A DNA stretch of 64,000 nucleotides from Sphingobium yanoikuyae (GTDB lineage Bacteria > Pseudomonadota > Alphaproteobacteria > Sphingomonadales > Sphingomonadaceae), in contig NZ_CP139979.1 in assembly GCF_034424525.1 (NCBI RefSeq), positions 3,869,001 through 3,933,000 on the forward strand, read 5' to 3'. The notes beneath the pieces were generated by a model. That model was not told the origin of the DNA, made no database searches, and saw nothing but the letters and a program-made list of their open reading frames with translations. Each line of letters opens with the position of its first letter. Positions within the stretch are counted from its first letter, which is position 1. The position numbers were made by a program, and so were the translations under genes. Shown one piece after another: positions 1 to 8,415 of this stretch.

Positions 1-1405
1 CTTCGTCGCGACCAAGGCGCCGCAATATGCCAATATCGACTATATCTCGCGCTTCAACCGCCAGGTTGATGACATCTTCCGCACCTTCCCGGAATATCGC
101 GGCAGTTGGTTCGACGCAGGCGGCGCCAATGCCACCAATAATGGGTTCGGCGGTATCATCCTGTCCGAATGGGGTGAGCGCAAACGCAATGCCGACGCCA
201 TTCAGGGTGAACTGGCCGGCCGCACCAGCGCCGTCACCGGCATCTATGCCACCGCCTTCCAGGACAGCCCCTTGCCGGCGGGCAGCGGCGGCCTGCCGGT
301 GCAGATGGTGATCCGTTCCTCCGATGACTTCTCGCAAATCTACCAGACGCTGGAGGCCGTGAAGGGCGCGGCCTGGGGCAGTGGCCTCTTCGCCTTCGTC
401 GACAGCGACCTCGCCTTCGACAGTCCCGAAGCGCATATCAGCGTCGATAGGGCCAAGGCCGGGCAACTGGGCGTCACCATGGCGGAGATCGCCGATACGC
501 TGGCGGTGCTGGTGGGTGAAAATTACGTCAATCGCTTCAACTGGCATGATCGCAGCTATGACGTGATCGCGCAGGTGCCTCGCGACAAGCGCGTCACGCC
601 TGACAATCTGGGCCAATATTATATCAAGGCCGGGTCGGGCGCGCTGATCCCGCTGTCCACCGTGGCAAAGGTCGAGATGCGCCCGCAGCCCAACAAGCTG
701 CCGCAGTTCAACCAGATGAACTCCGCCACCCTGTCCGCGGTGCTGATGCCGGGTGTCACCATGGGCCAGGCGGTGGACTTCCTGAAGAAACAGCCGATGC
801 CGGCCGGCACCAGCATCGACTGGCTGTCCAACAGCCGCCAATATGTGACCGAGGGCGACCGGCTGACCGTCTCCTTCGCCTTCGCCCTGATCGTCATCTT
901 CCTGGTGCTGGCGGCGCAGTTCGAAAGCTTCCGCGATCCGCTTGTGATCCTGGTGACGGTGCCGCTGGCGGTGTGCGGTGCGCTGGTGCCGCTCTATCTC
1001 GGCTTCACCACGCTCAACATCTATACCCAGATCGGGCTGGTGACGCTGATCGGCCTCATCTCCAAGCACGGTATTCTCATGGTGTCCTTCGCCAATGAGA
1101 TGCAGGAAAAGGAAGGGCTGAGCCGCATGGAGGCGATCCGCCATGCCGCCGCCGTCCGGATGCGGCCGGTGCTGATGACCACGGCGGCGATGGTAGCGGG
1201 GCTGGTTCCGCTGCTCTTCGCTGGCGGCGCCGGCGCAGCCAGCCGCTTTGCCATCGGCATCGTCGTCGTCATGGGCATGCTGATCGGCACGCTCTTCACC
1301 CTGTTCGTCCTGCCCACTTTCTACACGCTGCTGGCCGGCGACCATCGCAAGGCGGTGCCTGGCGATGAAGGCGCCCAGCCGGCGGGAGACCTTGTCCATG
1401 CATAA
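1..1405 (+). CDS. RND multidrug efflux permease, HAE1/MdtB-MexB type (3' part only)
   Basis: The reading frame is open from the first bases of the window (codons start at base 2) and ends in TAA at 1403-1405, giving the last 467 residues of an inner-membrane proton-driven efflux pump; the start lies outside the window. Visible are the second porter region (the stretch around VGENYVNRFNWHDRSYDV belongs to the docking subdomain) and then TM8-TM12. The TM10 segment reads GLISKHGILMVSF and carries the conserved lysine of the proton-relay network. This class normally works as a trimer with a periplasmic fusion protein and an outer-membrane channel. The channel gene follows directly and overlaps by 8 bp, so the two are co-transcribed; the fusion protein gene presumably lies upstream of the window. 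The substrate cannot be read from this fragment. Confidence 0.95.
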   Translation, partial: FVATKAPQYANIDYISRFNRQVDDIFRTFPEYRGSWFDAGGANATNNGFGGIILSEWGERKRNADAIQGELAGRTSAVTGIYATAFQDSPLPAGSGGLPVQMVIRSSDDFSQIYQTLEAVKGAAWGSGLFAFVDSDLAFDSPEAHISVDRAKAGQLGVTMAEIADTLAVLVGENYVNRFNWHDRSYDVIAQVPRDKRVTPDNLGQYYIKAGSGALIPLSTVAKVEMRPQPNKLPQFNQMNSATLSAVLMPGVTMGQAVDFLKKQPMPAGTSIDWLSNSRQYVTEGDRLTVSFAFALIVIFLVLAAQFESFRDPLVILVTVPLAVCGALVPLYLGFTTLNIYTQIGLVTLIGLISKHGILMVSFANEMQEKEGLSRMEAIRHAAAVRMRPVLMTTAAMVAGLVPLLFAGGAGAASRFAIGIVVVMGMLIGTLFTLFVLPTFYTLLAGDHRKAVPGDEGAQPAGDLVHA

Positions 1406-2828
1406 GAGCCTGTTGCCGCTGCTAGCGGCGCTGCTGGCCGGCGGATGCGCCGCCGGCCCCGACTATCACCGTCCCGAACCAAAGGCCGCCGCCAGTGGCG
1501 CTTTCGTGACGCAGGCCAATGCCTTCGATCCGACCGCGCCGCTGCCGGACCAATGGTGGAAACTCTATAATGATCCGGCGCTCGATGCGCTGGTGGCGCA
1601 GGCGCTGGTCGCCAACACCGACCTGCGCGTCGCCGCCGCCAATCTCGCCAAGGCCCGCGCCACGCTGAGCGAGGCCAAGGCAGGACGCCTGCCGGCCACC
1701 GACATCAATGGCGGGGTCAGCTATGGCGATGGGATGCAGGGCGCGGGCGGCGCCTTCACCCAGGATCAGGCGCAATGGTCGCAAAATGGCAGCCTGGCGC
1801 TGAGTTGGGAGGTTGACCTGTTCGGCCGCGTCAGCCGCGCGGTCGAGGCGGCCCGTGCCGATGCGCAGGCTGTGGAGGCGGCCCGTGACGCCGTGCGCGT
1901 GACGGTCGCGGCGGAAACGACACGGGCCTATCTCGATGCCTGTTCCTATGCTCATGCGCTTGGCGTGGCGCAGGATAGCTGGCGGGTCAGCACCGACAGT
2001 CTGGGGCTGGTGACCGCGCAGGAAAAAGCCGGATCTGTCGGCAAGTTCGATGTCGAGCGTGCCGCCGCCGCCGCCGCAAGCGCGCGTGCAGCGATCCCGG
2101 CGCTGGAAGCGCAGCATCAGGTCGCCCTGTTCGAGCTTGCGGCCCTGCTGGGCGCCACGCCCGCCGACATTCCCCTTTCTGCCCGGCAATGCATGACGCC
2201 GCCTGCCCCCGTGGCGGCATTGCCGGTGGGCGACGGCGCATCCCTGTTGCGCCGTCGCCCCGATCTGCGCCAGGCGGAACGGCAACTGGCGGCCGACACC
2301 GCACGGATCGGCGTCGCGACCGCCGCGCTCTATCCGAAGATCAGCCTGGGCGGGTCGGGCAATGTCTTCCGCAACGACAGCGTCCGCGGCAATGACAGTC
2401 TCAGCTTTTCGGTGGGACCGCTGCTCAGTTGGAGCTTCCCCAATATCAGCGTCGCGCGTGCCCGCATCCGTCAGGCCGAAGCGCAGGGGGACGCCTCGCT
2501 CGCCGCCTTCGACGGCACCGTCATCACGGCGCTCAAGCAGGTTGAACAGGCATTGACCAATGTCGGGCGTGAACAGGAAAGGCTGGCCGCTCTTGACGAG
2601 GCTGAGATTCGCTCGGCCCGCGCTTTCGATTTCGCCAGCCAGCGCTATCGGGCCGGGTCTGTCAGCCTGCTGGATGTGCTTGTTGCACAATCGGCCTTGC
2701 TGGACGCCCGAACGGCGCAGGCGACGGCGCTCCAGCGCCTATCCACCGCGCGCGTCGATCTGTTCAAGGCGCTTGGCGGTGGCTGGCAATCGGGCAACGC
2801 AAGCGCGCCCATTACTGGCGTCAGATAG
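1398..2828 (+). CDS. Outer-membrane efflux lipoprotein, NodT/OprM family
   Basis: This 476-residue protein is the outer-membrane channel of the RND pump encoded just upstream. The ATG at 1398 was chosen because it opens a lipoprotein signal peptide with the lipobox LAGGC near residues 14-18; a longer in-frame start at 1365 would bury that signal. The next residues (AGPDYHRPEP) are the usual opening of NodT-type outer-membrane factors. Two copies of the OEP domain follow, with long helices and many Ala, Gln and Glu residues. The gene overlaps the permease stop codon by 8 bp. A hairpin lies 9 bp beyond the stop codon. Confidence 0.95.
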   Translation: MHKSLLPLLAALLAGGCAAGPDYHRPEPKAAASGAFVTQANAFDPTAPLPDQWWKLYNDPALDALVAQALVANTDLRVAAANLAKARATLSEAKAGRLPATDINGGVSYGDGMQGAGGAFTQDQAQWSQNGSLALSWEVDLFGRVSRAVEAARADAQAVEAARDAVRVTVAAETTRAYLDACSYAHALGVAQDSWRVSTDSLGLVTAQEKAGSVGKFDVERAAAAAASARAAIPALEAQHQVALFELAALLGATPADIPLSARQCMTPPAPVAALPVGDGASLLRRRPDLRQAERQLAADTARIGVATAALYPKISLGGSGNVFRNDSVRGNDSLSFSVGPLLSWSFPNISVARARIRQAEAQGDASLAAFDGTVITALKQVEQALTNVGREQERLAALDEAEIRSARAFDFASQRYRAGSVSLLDVLVAQSALLDARTAQATALQRLSTARVDLFKALGGGWQSGNASAPITGVR

Positions 2829-2837
2829 AAGGACAAG

Positions 2838-2888
2838 CTGCAGCCGGCCTCCTGGAACAAATGCTCATCCACGGGAGGTCGGCTGCAG
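2838..2888 (+). terminator. Hairpin after the RND efflux operon
   Basis: The left arm CTGCAGCCGGCCTCC (2838-2852) pairs with GGAGGTCGGCTGCAG (2874-2888) with one mismatch around a loop of about 20 bases. It starts 9 bp after the outer-membrane factor stop codon. No U-tract follows, so it may be a weak or Rho-assisted terminator, or an mRNA 3' stabiliser. Confidence 0.5.
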
Positions 2889-2928
2889 GGGGAGCGCCGC
2901 TGACGTCGCTTTCACCGTTGATGGTCAG

Positions 2929-3135
2929 TTAGGATCCAACATCCAGAAGCGTTGCGATGGCGATTCCCTTGAGCCGGGACCAATTGTGGAAAACGACCTT
3001 GTCGGCCAGCCCGGCATATCCAGCCGTATCCGTCGCTGGAAAATTGTCGAGCCGCAGCGAACTGCCGTCCGTGAGAAGGAGGCGCTGACAGATCACCAGC
3101 GCGCGCCGCTGGCCGAAAACATCAATGCTTTGACT
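2929..3135 (-). pseudogene. trbI: Remnant of trbI (VirB10-like conjugation protein), C-terminus only
   Basis: Read on the minus strand, this stretch encodes about 68 residues ending in a natural stop (TAA at 2931-2929). It contains RRALVICQRLLLTDGSSLRL, then DNFPATDTAGYAGLADKVVF, then LKGIAIATLLDVGS. This order matches the conserved end of TrbI/VirB10 proteins (RALV..RL.LPDGSS, then DTAGYAGL.D.V, then LLKG.A..TLLGVG). TrbI forms part of the type IV conjugation channel, and intact family members run to roughly 400 residues. An in-frame TGA at 3138-3136 cuts the frame upstream and no further TrbI sequence is present, so this is a decayed fragment. The neighbours are chromosomal genes without mobility functions. 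The family match comes from memory of the motif, not from a search. Confidence 0.75.
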
Positions 3136-3258
3136 TCACAGTAATTCAGCATCCTTATGCTCCAATTCGATGTCGTCTCCGCACCATTTCTCGAAGTATC
3201 GCAAATTCCGTTCCTTCAAGAGAGCAACGTTAATTTTGTCATCAATCGCTACAGGATT
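3136..3258 (-). pseudogene. Unidentified C-terminal protein fragment next to the trbI relic
   Basis: In the same minus-strand frame as the trbI relic and ending in its upstream TGA (3138-3136), about 37 residues read as a charged, protein-like tail (VALLKERNLRYFEKW, then GDDIELEHKDAELL). The bases here are less GC-rich than the neighbouring genes. Upstream the frame runs into the 3' end of the DUF2490 gene, so no complete gene exists. It may be the end of another transferred gene joined to the trbI fragment by deletion. The family is not recognised, and chance coding cannot be excluded. Confidence 0.3.
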
Positions 3259-3286
3259 CCCTTCCCCCCCCCAATCAATCCAGCGA

Positions 3287-3961
3287 TCAGAAACTGAAGC
3301 TGAGCGAGAGCGAGGCGACATTGTCGTTGCTGTCGTCGGCATCGGGGCGGAAGCCATGCTGATGGAGATAGCCGATCTCCGCATTCACATTCTTGGCCAG
3401 CGGCGTGGTGATCGCGATCAGGTTGCGCATCCGCTCCTCGCCCTGGACACGCTGGAAATTGGTCTTGTTGAGATCGATGAAGCTTTCATGGCTCAGGATC
3501 AGCGCGGTCTTGCCGCCTTCCTTGAAGGGCATGGTCAGCTTCACATAGGGCCGCAGGCGCCAGGCGGTGCCGTCAATCCCTTCGCGCCAGCGCTGCTCCA
3601 TCCGCATCCGCGCGCTGACCGACACCGGGCCGAGCTTGAGGATATTGTCGACCGTCACCTGTTCGCGGGCGCGATGCTCCATCACGGTGAAATCGCCCCC
3701 ATTATATTGCGGGTCATGGGTATAACCGGCCCAGACCGTCACCTGCTTGTCGAGCTTGTAACCAACCAGCGTGTTGCTCTCGATCTCGTACAGGCCATTC
3801 CGATCATTGCTGAAGCGGGCGACGATCTCCTGCTGGAGGCGCCAATGGTCGGACAGCTTCACCGTCGCGCTGGTGGTGGTCCAGAGTTGCTCATCCTCGC
3901 TGGCATGGGCGGTCGCGGGCAGCGCCATCAGGGCGAAAAGACAGAGGGACAGGCGGCGCAT
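3287..3961 (-). CDS. DUF2490 family outer-membrane protein
   Basis: This 224-residue protein has a clear Sec signal peptide (MRRLSLCLFALMALPATAHA). The rest has alternating hydrophobic and polar residues and ends in an aromatic beta-strand (SLSLSFSF), as expected of an outer-membrane beta-barrel. The content (WTTTSATVKLSDHWRL, VWAGYTHDPQYNGGDF, EHRAREQVTV) fits DUF2490, whose biochemical role is not established. It is transcribed divergently from the siderophore receptor gene, and the two share the 3962-4235 control region. It may be an envelope protein of the same regulon, but that is only inferred from position. Confidence 0.8.
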   Translation of the reverse strand: MRRLSLCLFALMALPATAHASEDEQLWTTTSATVKLSDHWRLQQEIVARFSNDRNGLYEIESNTLVGYKLDKQVTVWAGYTHDPQYNGGDFTVMEHRAREQVTVDNILKLGPVSVSARMRMEQRWREGIDGTAWRLRPYVKLTMPFKEGGKTALILSHESFIDLNKTNFQRVQGEERMRNLIAITTPLAKNVNAEIGYLHQHGFRPDADDSNDNVASLSLSFSF

Positions 3962-4136
3962 CGGGCATTGCTCTCCAACAGGGTTGGCGGGCCTCTATGA
4001 CGATTCGATTACATGACAGCGTCAGTTTGATTGCTATTTTGTGACAATGGCAGTCCGGATGATTGCTGATACGCACATCCTCCGTCAGGCATTCGGCAGG
4101 CCGGAACATGTCGCGCCAAATCAGCCCGTTACATAT

Positions 4137-4160
4137 TGCAATATAGTCGCAATATCATTA
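4137..4160. promoter_or_regulatory. Candidate iron-responsive operator upstream of the siderophore receptor
   Basis: Two copies of GCAATAT (4138-4144 and 4149-4155) are spaced by 11 bp, about one helical turn, in an AT-rich patch of an otherwise GC-rich sequence. The second copy contains the core AGTCGCAA (4145-4152), which recurs upstream of feoA at 32974-32981. The site lies about 80-100 bp before the proposed start of the TonB-dependent receptor. A Fur-type repressor is the natural guess, but the sequence does not closely match the E. coli Fur box. Confidence 0.35.
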
Positions 4161-4235
4161 GCCGAGCGACATTGGGGAGAGGCCAGAAGGAGCGAACCGG
4201 CTCCATTCCTTATCCATTTCAACGGGATCGCCGCC

Positions 4236-6350
4236 TTGCCCAGCCTCCGCCTCGCGCGTCTTTGCGCCCTGCCCTTCCTGTTCGCGCCACTGCCCGTGCT
4301 GGCGCAGGCCCCGCTTGATGCGGCCGCCGGCGACAGCGACATCCTGGTCACCGCCCGCGCACAGAAACTCTATCGCGTCGAGGATAGCGAGATCGGCAAG
4401 ATCCCGGCTGATCCCATGGACATTCCCCAGTCGGTGCAGGTCATCACCAGCGAGTTGATCCGCGATCAGGGCGCACGCGACATCACCGACCTTTATCGCA
4501 ATGTCGCGGGCGTCAGCGCCAACCAATATGCCACCGTTACCTATCGCGGTTTCCGGCAGGAATCGATGTTCTATGACGGGCTGCGCGGCGACCCGTTCCA
4601 GGGCTTCGCCGTGCCGAACCTGTTCAGCATCGACCGGGTCGAGTTTCTCAAAGGACCGGTCGGCATGCTCTATGGCGCCAGTTCGCCGGGCGGCATGGTC
4701 AATTATGTCACTAAGAAGCCGCAGGACAAGTTCGCCGCATCGGTGCGCGCGGTGGTCGGCAATTATGATCGCTATGGCGCGTCGGGCGAAGTGACCGGGC
4801 CGATCGACGCCAATGGCGTGGTCGCGGGCCGGGCTGGCCTGTTCTACGAGAGCTTCGACACGGTGCAGCGCTTTTCCGGCAGTCGCAGCCTGGTCGCGGA
4901 CGGCGGGCTGAAGTTCAAGCTGGCGCCCGACACCAGCCTGACGGTGCAGGCGACCCGTTATGACCAGGATCTGCCGGGCAACCGGCTGCGCGGCGTGGCA
5001 ATCGATGCGGACGGCCACTTCCTGGCCGACCGGAGCTGGACCCATAATGAAAAGAACGACAAGCTGGACCTGAAGGGCACTGTGCTGCAGGCGCGGTTGG
5101 ACAGCAAGCTGTCGGATGCGGTCAGCATCAATGCATCGGGTCGCTGGTTCCGCTATACCGAATATCAGCGCTATCATGAACCGCTGGGGCCAATCGACAC
5201 CGATGGCGATGGCGTGGTCGATACCCAGCCGCGCGAATTCCGCTCGCAGCATCGCACGATCGAGGGCGCGAGCCTAGCGAGCAACATGATCGCCAGGCTG
5301 GAGACCGGCGGGATCAAACACACAATATTGGTCGGCGCCGACTGGTATCGCGAAACCCAGGATTTCAGTGGTGTGACGATCAAGGGCGTGCCGGGCCTGT
5401 CGCTGAGCAATCCCGTCTATGGCTTGAGCAATCCGACCGAGGCGGATCTGGCCGGCCTGACCCCGGAAGTGAATGCGTCGCGCGCCCATCGCTATGGCGT
5501 CTATGCCCAGGAACAGGCCGATATTGGCGAGCATGTCATCCTGGTCGGCGGCGTGCGCCATGACTGGTTTGACGACAAGGACGAGATTGGCGGCGCCTAT
5601 GCCGATGGCGGTCGCTGGAGCTGGCGTGTCGGCGGCATCTACAAGCCGGTGCAGTCGGTGTCCCTCTATGGCAGCTATGCCCAGAGTTTCGAGCCGCAAA
5701 GCCCCGGCAACCAGAATCCGGCCGTCGGCGGCCCCTTCGCCCCGATCGCCAGCCGCCAGTTCGAGGTCGGCGCCAAGGGCGAACTGATGCAGGGCAAATT
5801 GCAGCCGACGATCGCGCTCTATCATATCGTGCGCAACGGCATCGTGCAGGTCGATCCCGATCTGGAACCGGTCAATGGCCTGGACCAGCTGTCGCCGGTC
5901 GGCGAAGTCACCAGCAAGGGGATCGAGCTGACGCTGGCGGCCGACATTAGCAAGAATTGGGTGCTGACCGCCAATTACGCCTATAGTGATGCGCGCATCA
6001 CCGACAGCGCGGAGGGTGCGACGATCGACAATGCCGTCGGCGGCCGCTTCCCCAACGCACCGCATCATCAGGCCGGGCTATGGTCCCGCTATCAGATCCC
6101 TGCCTGGGGCACGGCGCTGGCGCTGGGCGGCCAATATGTGTCGGGGCAGATCGACCGGCGCGGCGCGCATATCCCCGGCTTCACCGTGTTCGACGGCAGC
6201 ATCACCCAGGATCTGGGCTTTGCCGAGGCGATGATCCGGGTCGAGAATATCTTCGACAAGACCTATGCCGTCGCCACCTTCGACGCGCGCAAGGGCGCCT
6301 TTGTCGGCCGGCCGCGCACCGTCTTCCTGGAACTGCGGCGCGACTTCTGA
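4236..6350 (+). CDS. TonB-dependent siderophore receptor
   Basis: This outer-membrane gated channel takes up ferric siderophore with energy from TonB-ExbBD. The start is taken as TTG at 4236, because this opens a normal signal peptide (MPSLRLARLCALPFLFAPLP, then VLAQ); an upstream ATG at 4041 in frame would add 65 residues that do not look like a signal. The mature protein is about 680 residues. The plug domain is visible (DIPQSVQVITSELIRDQG, then VAGVSANQYATVTYRGF, then RVEFLKGPVGMLYG), followed by a 22-strand-type barrel ending in ELRRDF with the terminal phenylalanine. The motif EFLKGPVGMLYGASSPGG is typical of the FhuA/FpvA/ferrioxamine class. No siderophore biosynthesis genes are nearby, so the ligand may be a xenosiderophore. 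Confidence 0.93.
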   Translation: MPSLRLARLCALPFLFAPLPVLAQAPLDAAAGDSDILVTARAQKLYRVEDSEIGKIPADPMDIPQSVQVITSELIRDQGARDITDLYRNVAGVSANQYATVTYRGFRQESMFYDGLRGDPFQGFAVPNLFSIDRVEFLKGPVGMLYGASSPGGMVNYVTKKPQDKFAASVRAVVGNYDRYGASGEVTGPIDANGVVAGRAGLFYESFDTVQRFSGSRSLVADGGLKFKLAPDTSLTVQATRYDQDLPGNRLRGVAIDADGHFLADRSWTHNEKNDKLDLKGTVLQARLDSKLSDAVSINASGRWFRYTEYQRYHEPLGPIDTDGDGVVDTQPREFRSQHRTIEGASLASNMIARLETGGIKHTILVGADWYRETQDFSGVTIKGVPGLSLSNPVYGLSNPTEADLAGLTPEVNASRAHRYGVYAQEQADIGEHVILVGGVRHDWFDDKDEIGGAYADGGRWSWRVGGIYKPVQSVSLYGSYAQSFEPQSPGNQNPAVGGPFAPIASRQFEVGAKGELMQGKLQPTIALYHIVRNGIVQVDPDLEPVNGLDQLSPVGEVTSKGIELTLAADISKNWVLTANYAYSDARITDSAEGATIDNAVGGRFPNAPHHQAGLWSRYQIPAWGTALALGGQYVSGQIDRRGAHIPGFTVFDGSITQDLGFAEAMIRVENIFDKTYAVATFDARKGAFVGRPRTVFLELRRDF

Positions 6351-6369
6351 CGGTCGCGCCGCACCTCGC

Positions 6370-8340
6370 TCAGGCGGGGTTATGCGCTTTCAGAAAGGCT
6401 TCGAGCTGCTGGAGGAATTCCAGCCGGTCGGCCTGACGCGAGAAGAAATGGTCGGCCAGCGGCTGTTCGACATAGATATAGTCGCGGCCATCCACCTTGC
6501 CGGCAGCCTTGAGCTTTTCCGCCATCTCGCGGGACTGGCCGACCGGCACGCGTCGGTCCTTCTTGCCATGCATCAGCAGGATCGGCGTCGAGAAGCCGGC
6601 GGCATAGTTGATCGGCGACACGACAGCAAAATCGGGCGCCTGCTCCTTCAGCCAGTCGCCACTGGCACCGGAATTCAGGAAGCGCCGGTCATAGCGCATC
6701 ATCGCGCCCAGATCCGACACGCCGGCATAGGAGACGGCGCAGCGATAGCGGCCGCCGTCGCGCTGGGCCGCGCGCATCGCGGCATAGCCGCCATAGGAGG
6801 CGCCGACGACGCAGACCCGCTTGGCGTCGGCAATGCCCTGCTTCACCGCCCAGTCGACCGCATCATTGAGGTCATCCTGCATGGCAAGGCCCCATTGCCC
6901 CTCGCCCTTGGCCGCGAATTCCGTGCCATAGCCCGATGAGCCGCGATAATTGGGCTGGATCACCGCATAGCCGCGATTGGCCAGGAACTGCACCCACCAG
7001 TCCCAGGTCTCCGCGTCGCGGGCGAAGGGGCCGCCATGGGGCATCAGGATCAAAGGAAGATCCTTCGCCTCCTTGCCATAAGGCAGGGTCAGCACCGCCG
7101 CGATTTCCAGACCGTCACGCGCCTTGTAGCGGATCGTCTTGACCGGCGAGAGTTGAGGCCGGACGCCCAGCGTCTCGCTGACTTTCGACAGCAGCGACAT
7201 GGCGCCATAGTCGGTGTCGTAATAATAATAGGCGCCCGGCTGGCTGGCCGCGCCGACATGGACGATCAGTTTCTTCAAGTCCTGGCTGGTCGAGATGATG
7301 CGCGCGCGGCGATCACCCACGGCCTTGTCGATATCGGCCTGAATCTTCGCCAAAGTCGGGTCGAACCAGTGAACGGCCGGCGCATCGGCCGTGTAGCGCA
7401 CGCCCGCCATGCCGGTGCCGGCAGCGTCGACCTCCAGCCCGCCAAGGTCGAAGCCAGGTGCTTCATAGAGCTTCTTGCCCAATTCCAGCGTGCCGAGGTC
7501 CAGTTCATAGAAGGCATCGGTGCCGTCGCGATCGTCACTGGCGATCGCCTTGCCCGGATCGGCCGTGAACAGCATCGGCACGATCAGCGATTCATGGCGA
7601 CGCCGATTGGCCTTGTCGACCACGCGAAAACTACCGCGACCATCGGGGCGGTAGAGCAGTTTCGAGGAACGGGCCGTGTCATTATAGCCCACCCCCATGC
7701 GCACCGCGCCGGTCGCATCGGCATACCAGCTGCGCACATATTGGCGCGAGGGCACGACGGTGCGCATCTTGCCGGTGCTGACATCCACCTCGCTGACCTG
7801 CGGCCAGAAACCAAGATCATCATAATAGATGGAGGTCTGGTAGGAGAGCAGGATGCGCGGGCTGCCATCACGGGCGACCCAGATGACATCGTCGCCATTT
7901 TGCGCGGCGACAGCCTTGGCAAGGATGCTGGCCTTGGTGCCGTCCGCCTTGATGCTGGCGACGCGGCTAATCGACCAGGGCATGCCCTGCACATTGGTTT
8001 CCGCGCCGATGCCGACGATCAGCCAGTCATTATTGACCCAGCGCCACCAGTTGAGGTCATTTTCGCCCAGGCCCATGGTGCGAACATTGCCGCCTTTCAC
8101 TTCGGCGATCACCAATTGCTGCACGCCCTTGATCGCGATCCGCGCGGCGACGCGCGCGCCATCAGGCGAGAGTTCGGGTGAATCCATTGCCGGCAGTTCG
8201 GCAAAGGCCTCGACCGGCCAGGTCTTGGCGGCGGTCGCCGGCACCTTGGCAGCGTCGGCCTTGGTCGCATCGGCTTGCGCAGAGACAGCAGGTGCGAAAG
8301 CCGCGAGCGCGCAGGCTGCGGCGGACAGAAACAGTTTCAA
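6370..8340 (-). CDS. Prolyl oligopeptidase family (S9) peptidase, secreted
   Basis: This 656-residue serine peptidase has an N-terminal beta-propeller region and a C-terminal alpha/beta-hydrolase domain. Catalytic residues are visible: Ser in GASYGG (about residue 515), Asp in HGKKDRRVP (about 595) and His in ADHFFSR (about 631). The oxyanion region reads MPHGGPFARD. The start is placed at TTG 8340, which gives MKLFLSAAACALAAFAPAVS followed by AQA and has a G-rich Shine-Dalgarno 5 bases upstream. The ATG at 8361 in frame would add seven residues and sits inside the hppA terminator hairpin. The protein is probably periplasmic and degrades peptides. A related peptidase lies at 44.6-46.5 kb. Confidence 0.9.
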   Translation of the reverse strand: MKLFLSAAACALAAFAPAVSAQADATKADAAKVPATAAKTWPVEAFAELPAMDSPELSPDGARVAARIAIKGVQQLVIAEVKGGNVRTMGLGENDLNWWRWVNNDWLIVGIGAETNVQGMPWSISRVASIKADGTKASILAKAVAAQNGDDVIWVARDGSPRILLSYQTSIYYDDLGFWPQVSEVDVSTGKMRTVVPSRQYVRSWYADATGAVRMGVGYNDTARSSKLLYRPDGRGSFRVVDKANRRRHESLIVPMLFTADPGKAIASDDRDGTDAFYELDLGTLELGKKLYEAPGFDLGGLEVDAAGTGMAGVRYTADAPAVHWFDPTLAKIQADIDKAVGDRRARIISTSQDLKKLIVHVGAASQPGAYYYYDTDYGAMSLLSKVSETLGVRPQLSPVKTIRYKARDGLEIAAVLTLPYGKEAKDLPLILMPHGGPFARDAETWDWWVQFLANRGYAVIQPNYRGSSGYGTEFAAKGEGQWGLAMQDDLNDAVDWAVKQGIADAKRVCVVGASYGGYAAMRAAQRDGGRYRCAVSYAGVSDLGAMMRYDRRFLNSGASGDWLKEQAPDFAVVSPINYAAGFSTPILLMHGKKDRRVPVGQSREMAEKLKAAGKVDGRDYIYVEQPLADHFFSRQADRLEFLQQLEAFLKAHNPA

Positions 8341-8359
8341 ACATACCCCCCAGTCAAAC

Positions 8360-8389
8360 ATGACCCCGCCCGTTGCCGGGCGGGGTCAT
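8360..8389 (-). terminator. Terminator hairpin of hppA
   Basis: GACCCCGCCCG (8362-8372) and CGGGCGGGGTC (8377-8387) form a perfect 11-bp stem with a 4-base loop, extended by two more pairs. It follows the hppA stop codon by 26 bp in the leftward direction and is followed on the minus strand by GTTTGACT. It covers the ATG at 8361, which supports the later TTG start of the S9 peptidase. Confidence 0.7.
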
Positions 8390-8415
8390 CGTCAGTCCGG
8401 CGATTTAAAACCGGG

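Noticed and set aside
3264..3272. Run of nine C bases after the DUF2490 gene, as in phase-variable tracts
   Set aside because: It lies outside any reading frame, 15 bp beyond the DUF2490 stop codon, so length change would not switch a protein.
2829..3286. An intact integrated conjugative element
   Set aside because: Only the end of trbI remains; no integrase, relaxase, att repeats or other tra/trb genes are visible in the window.
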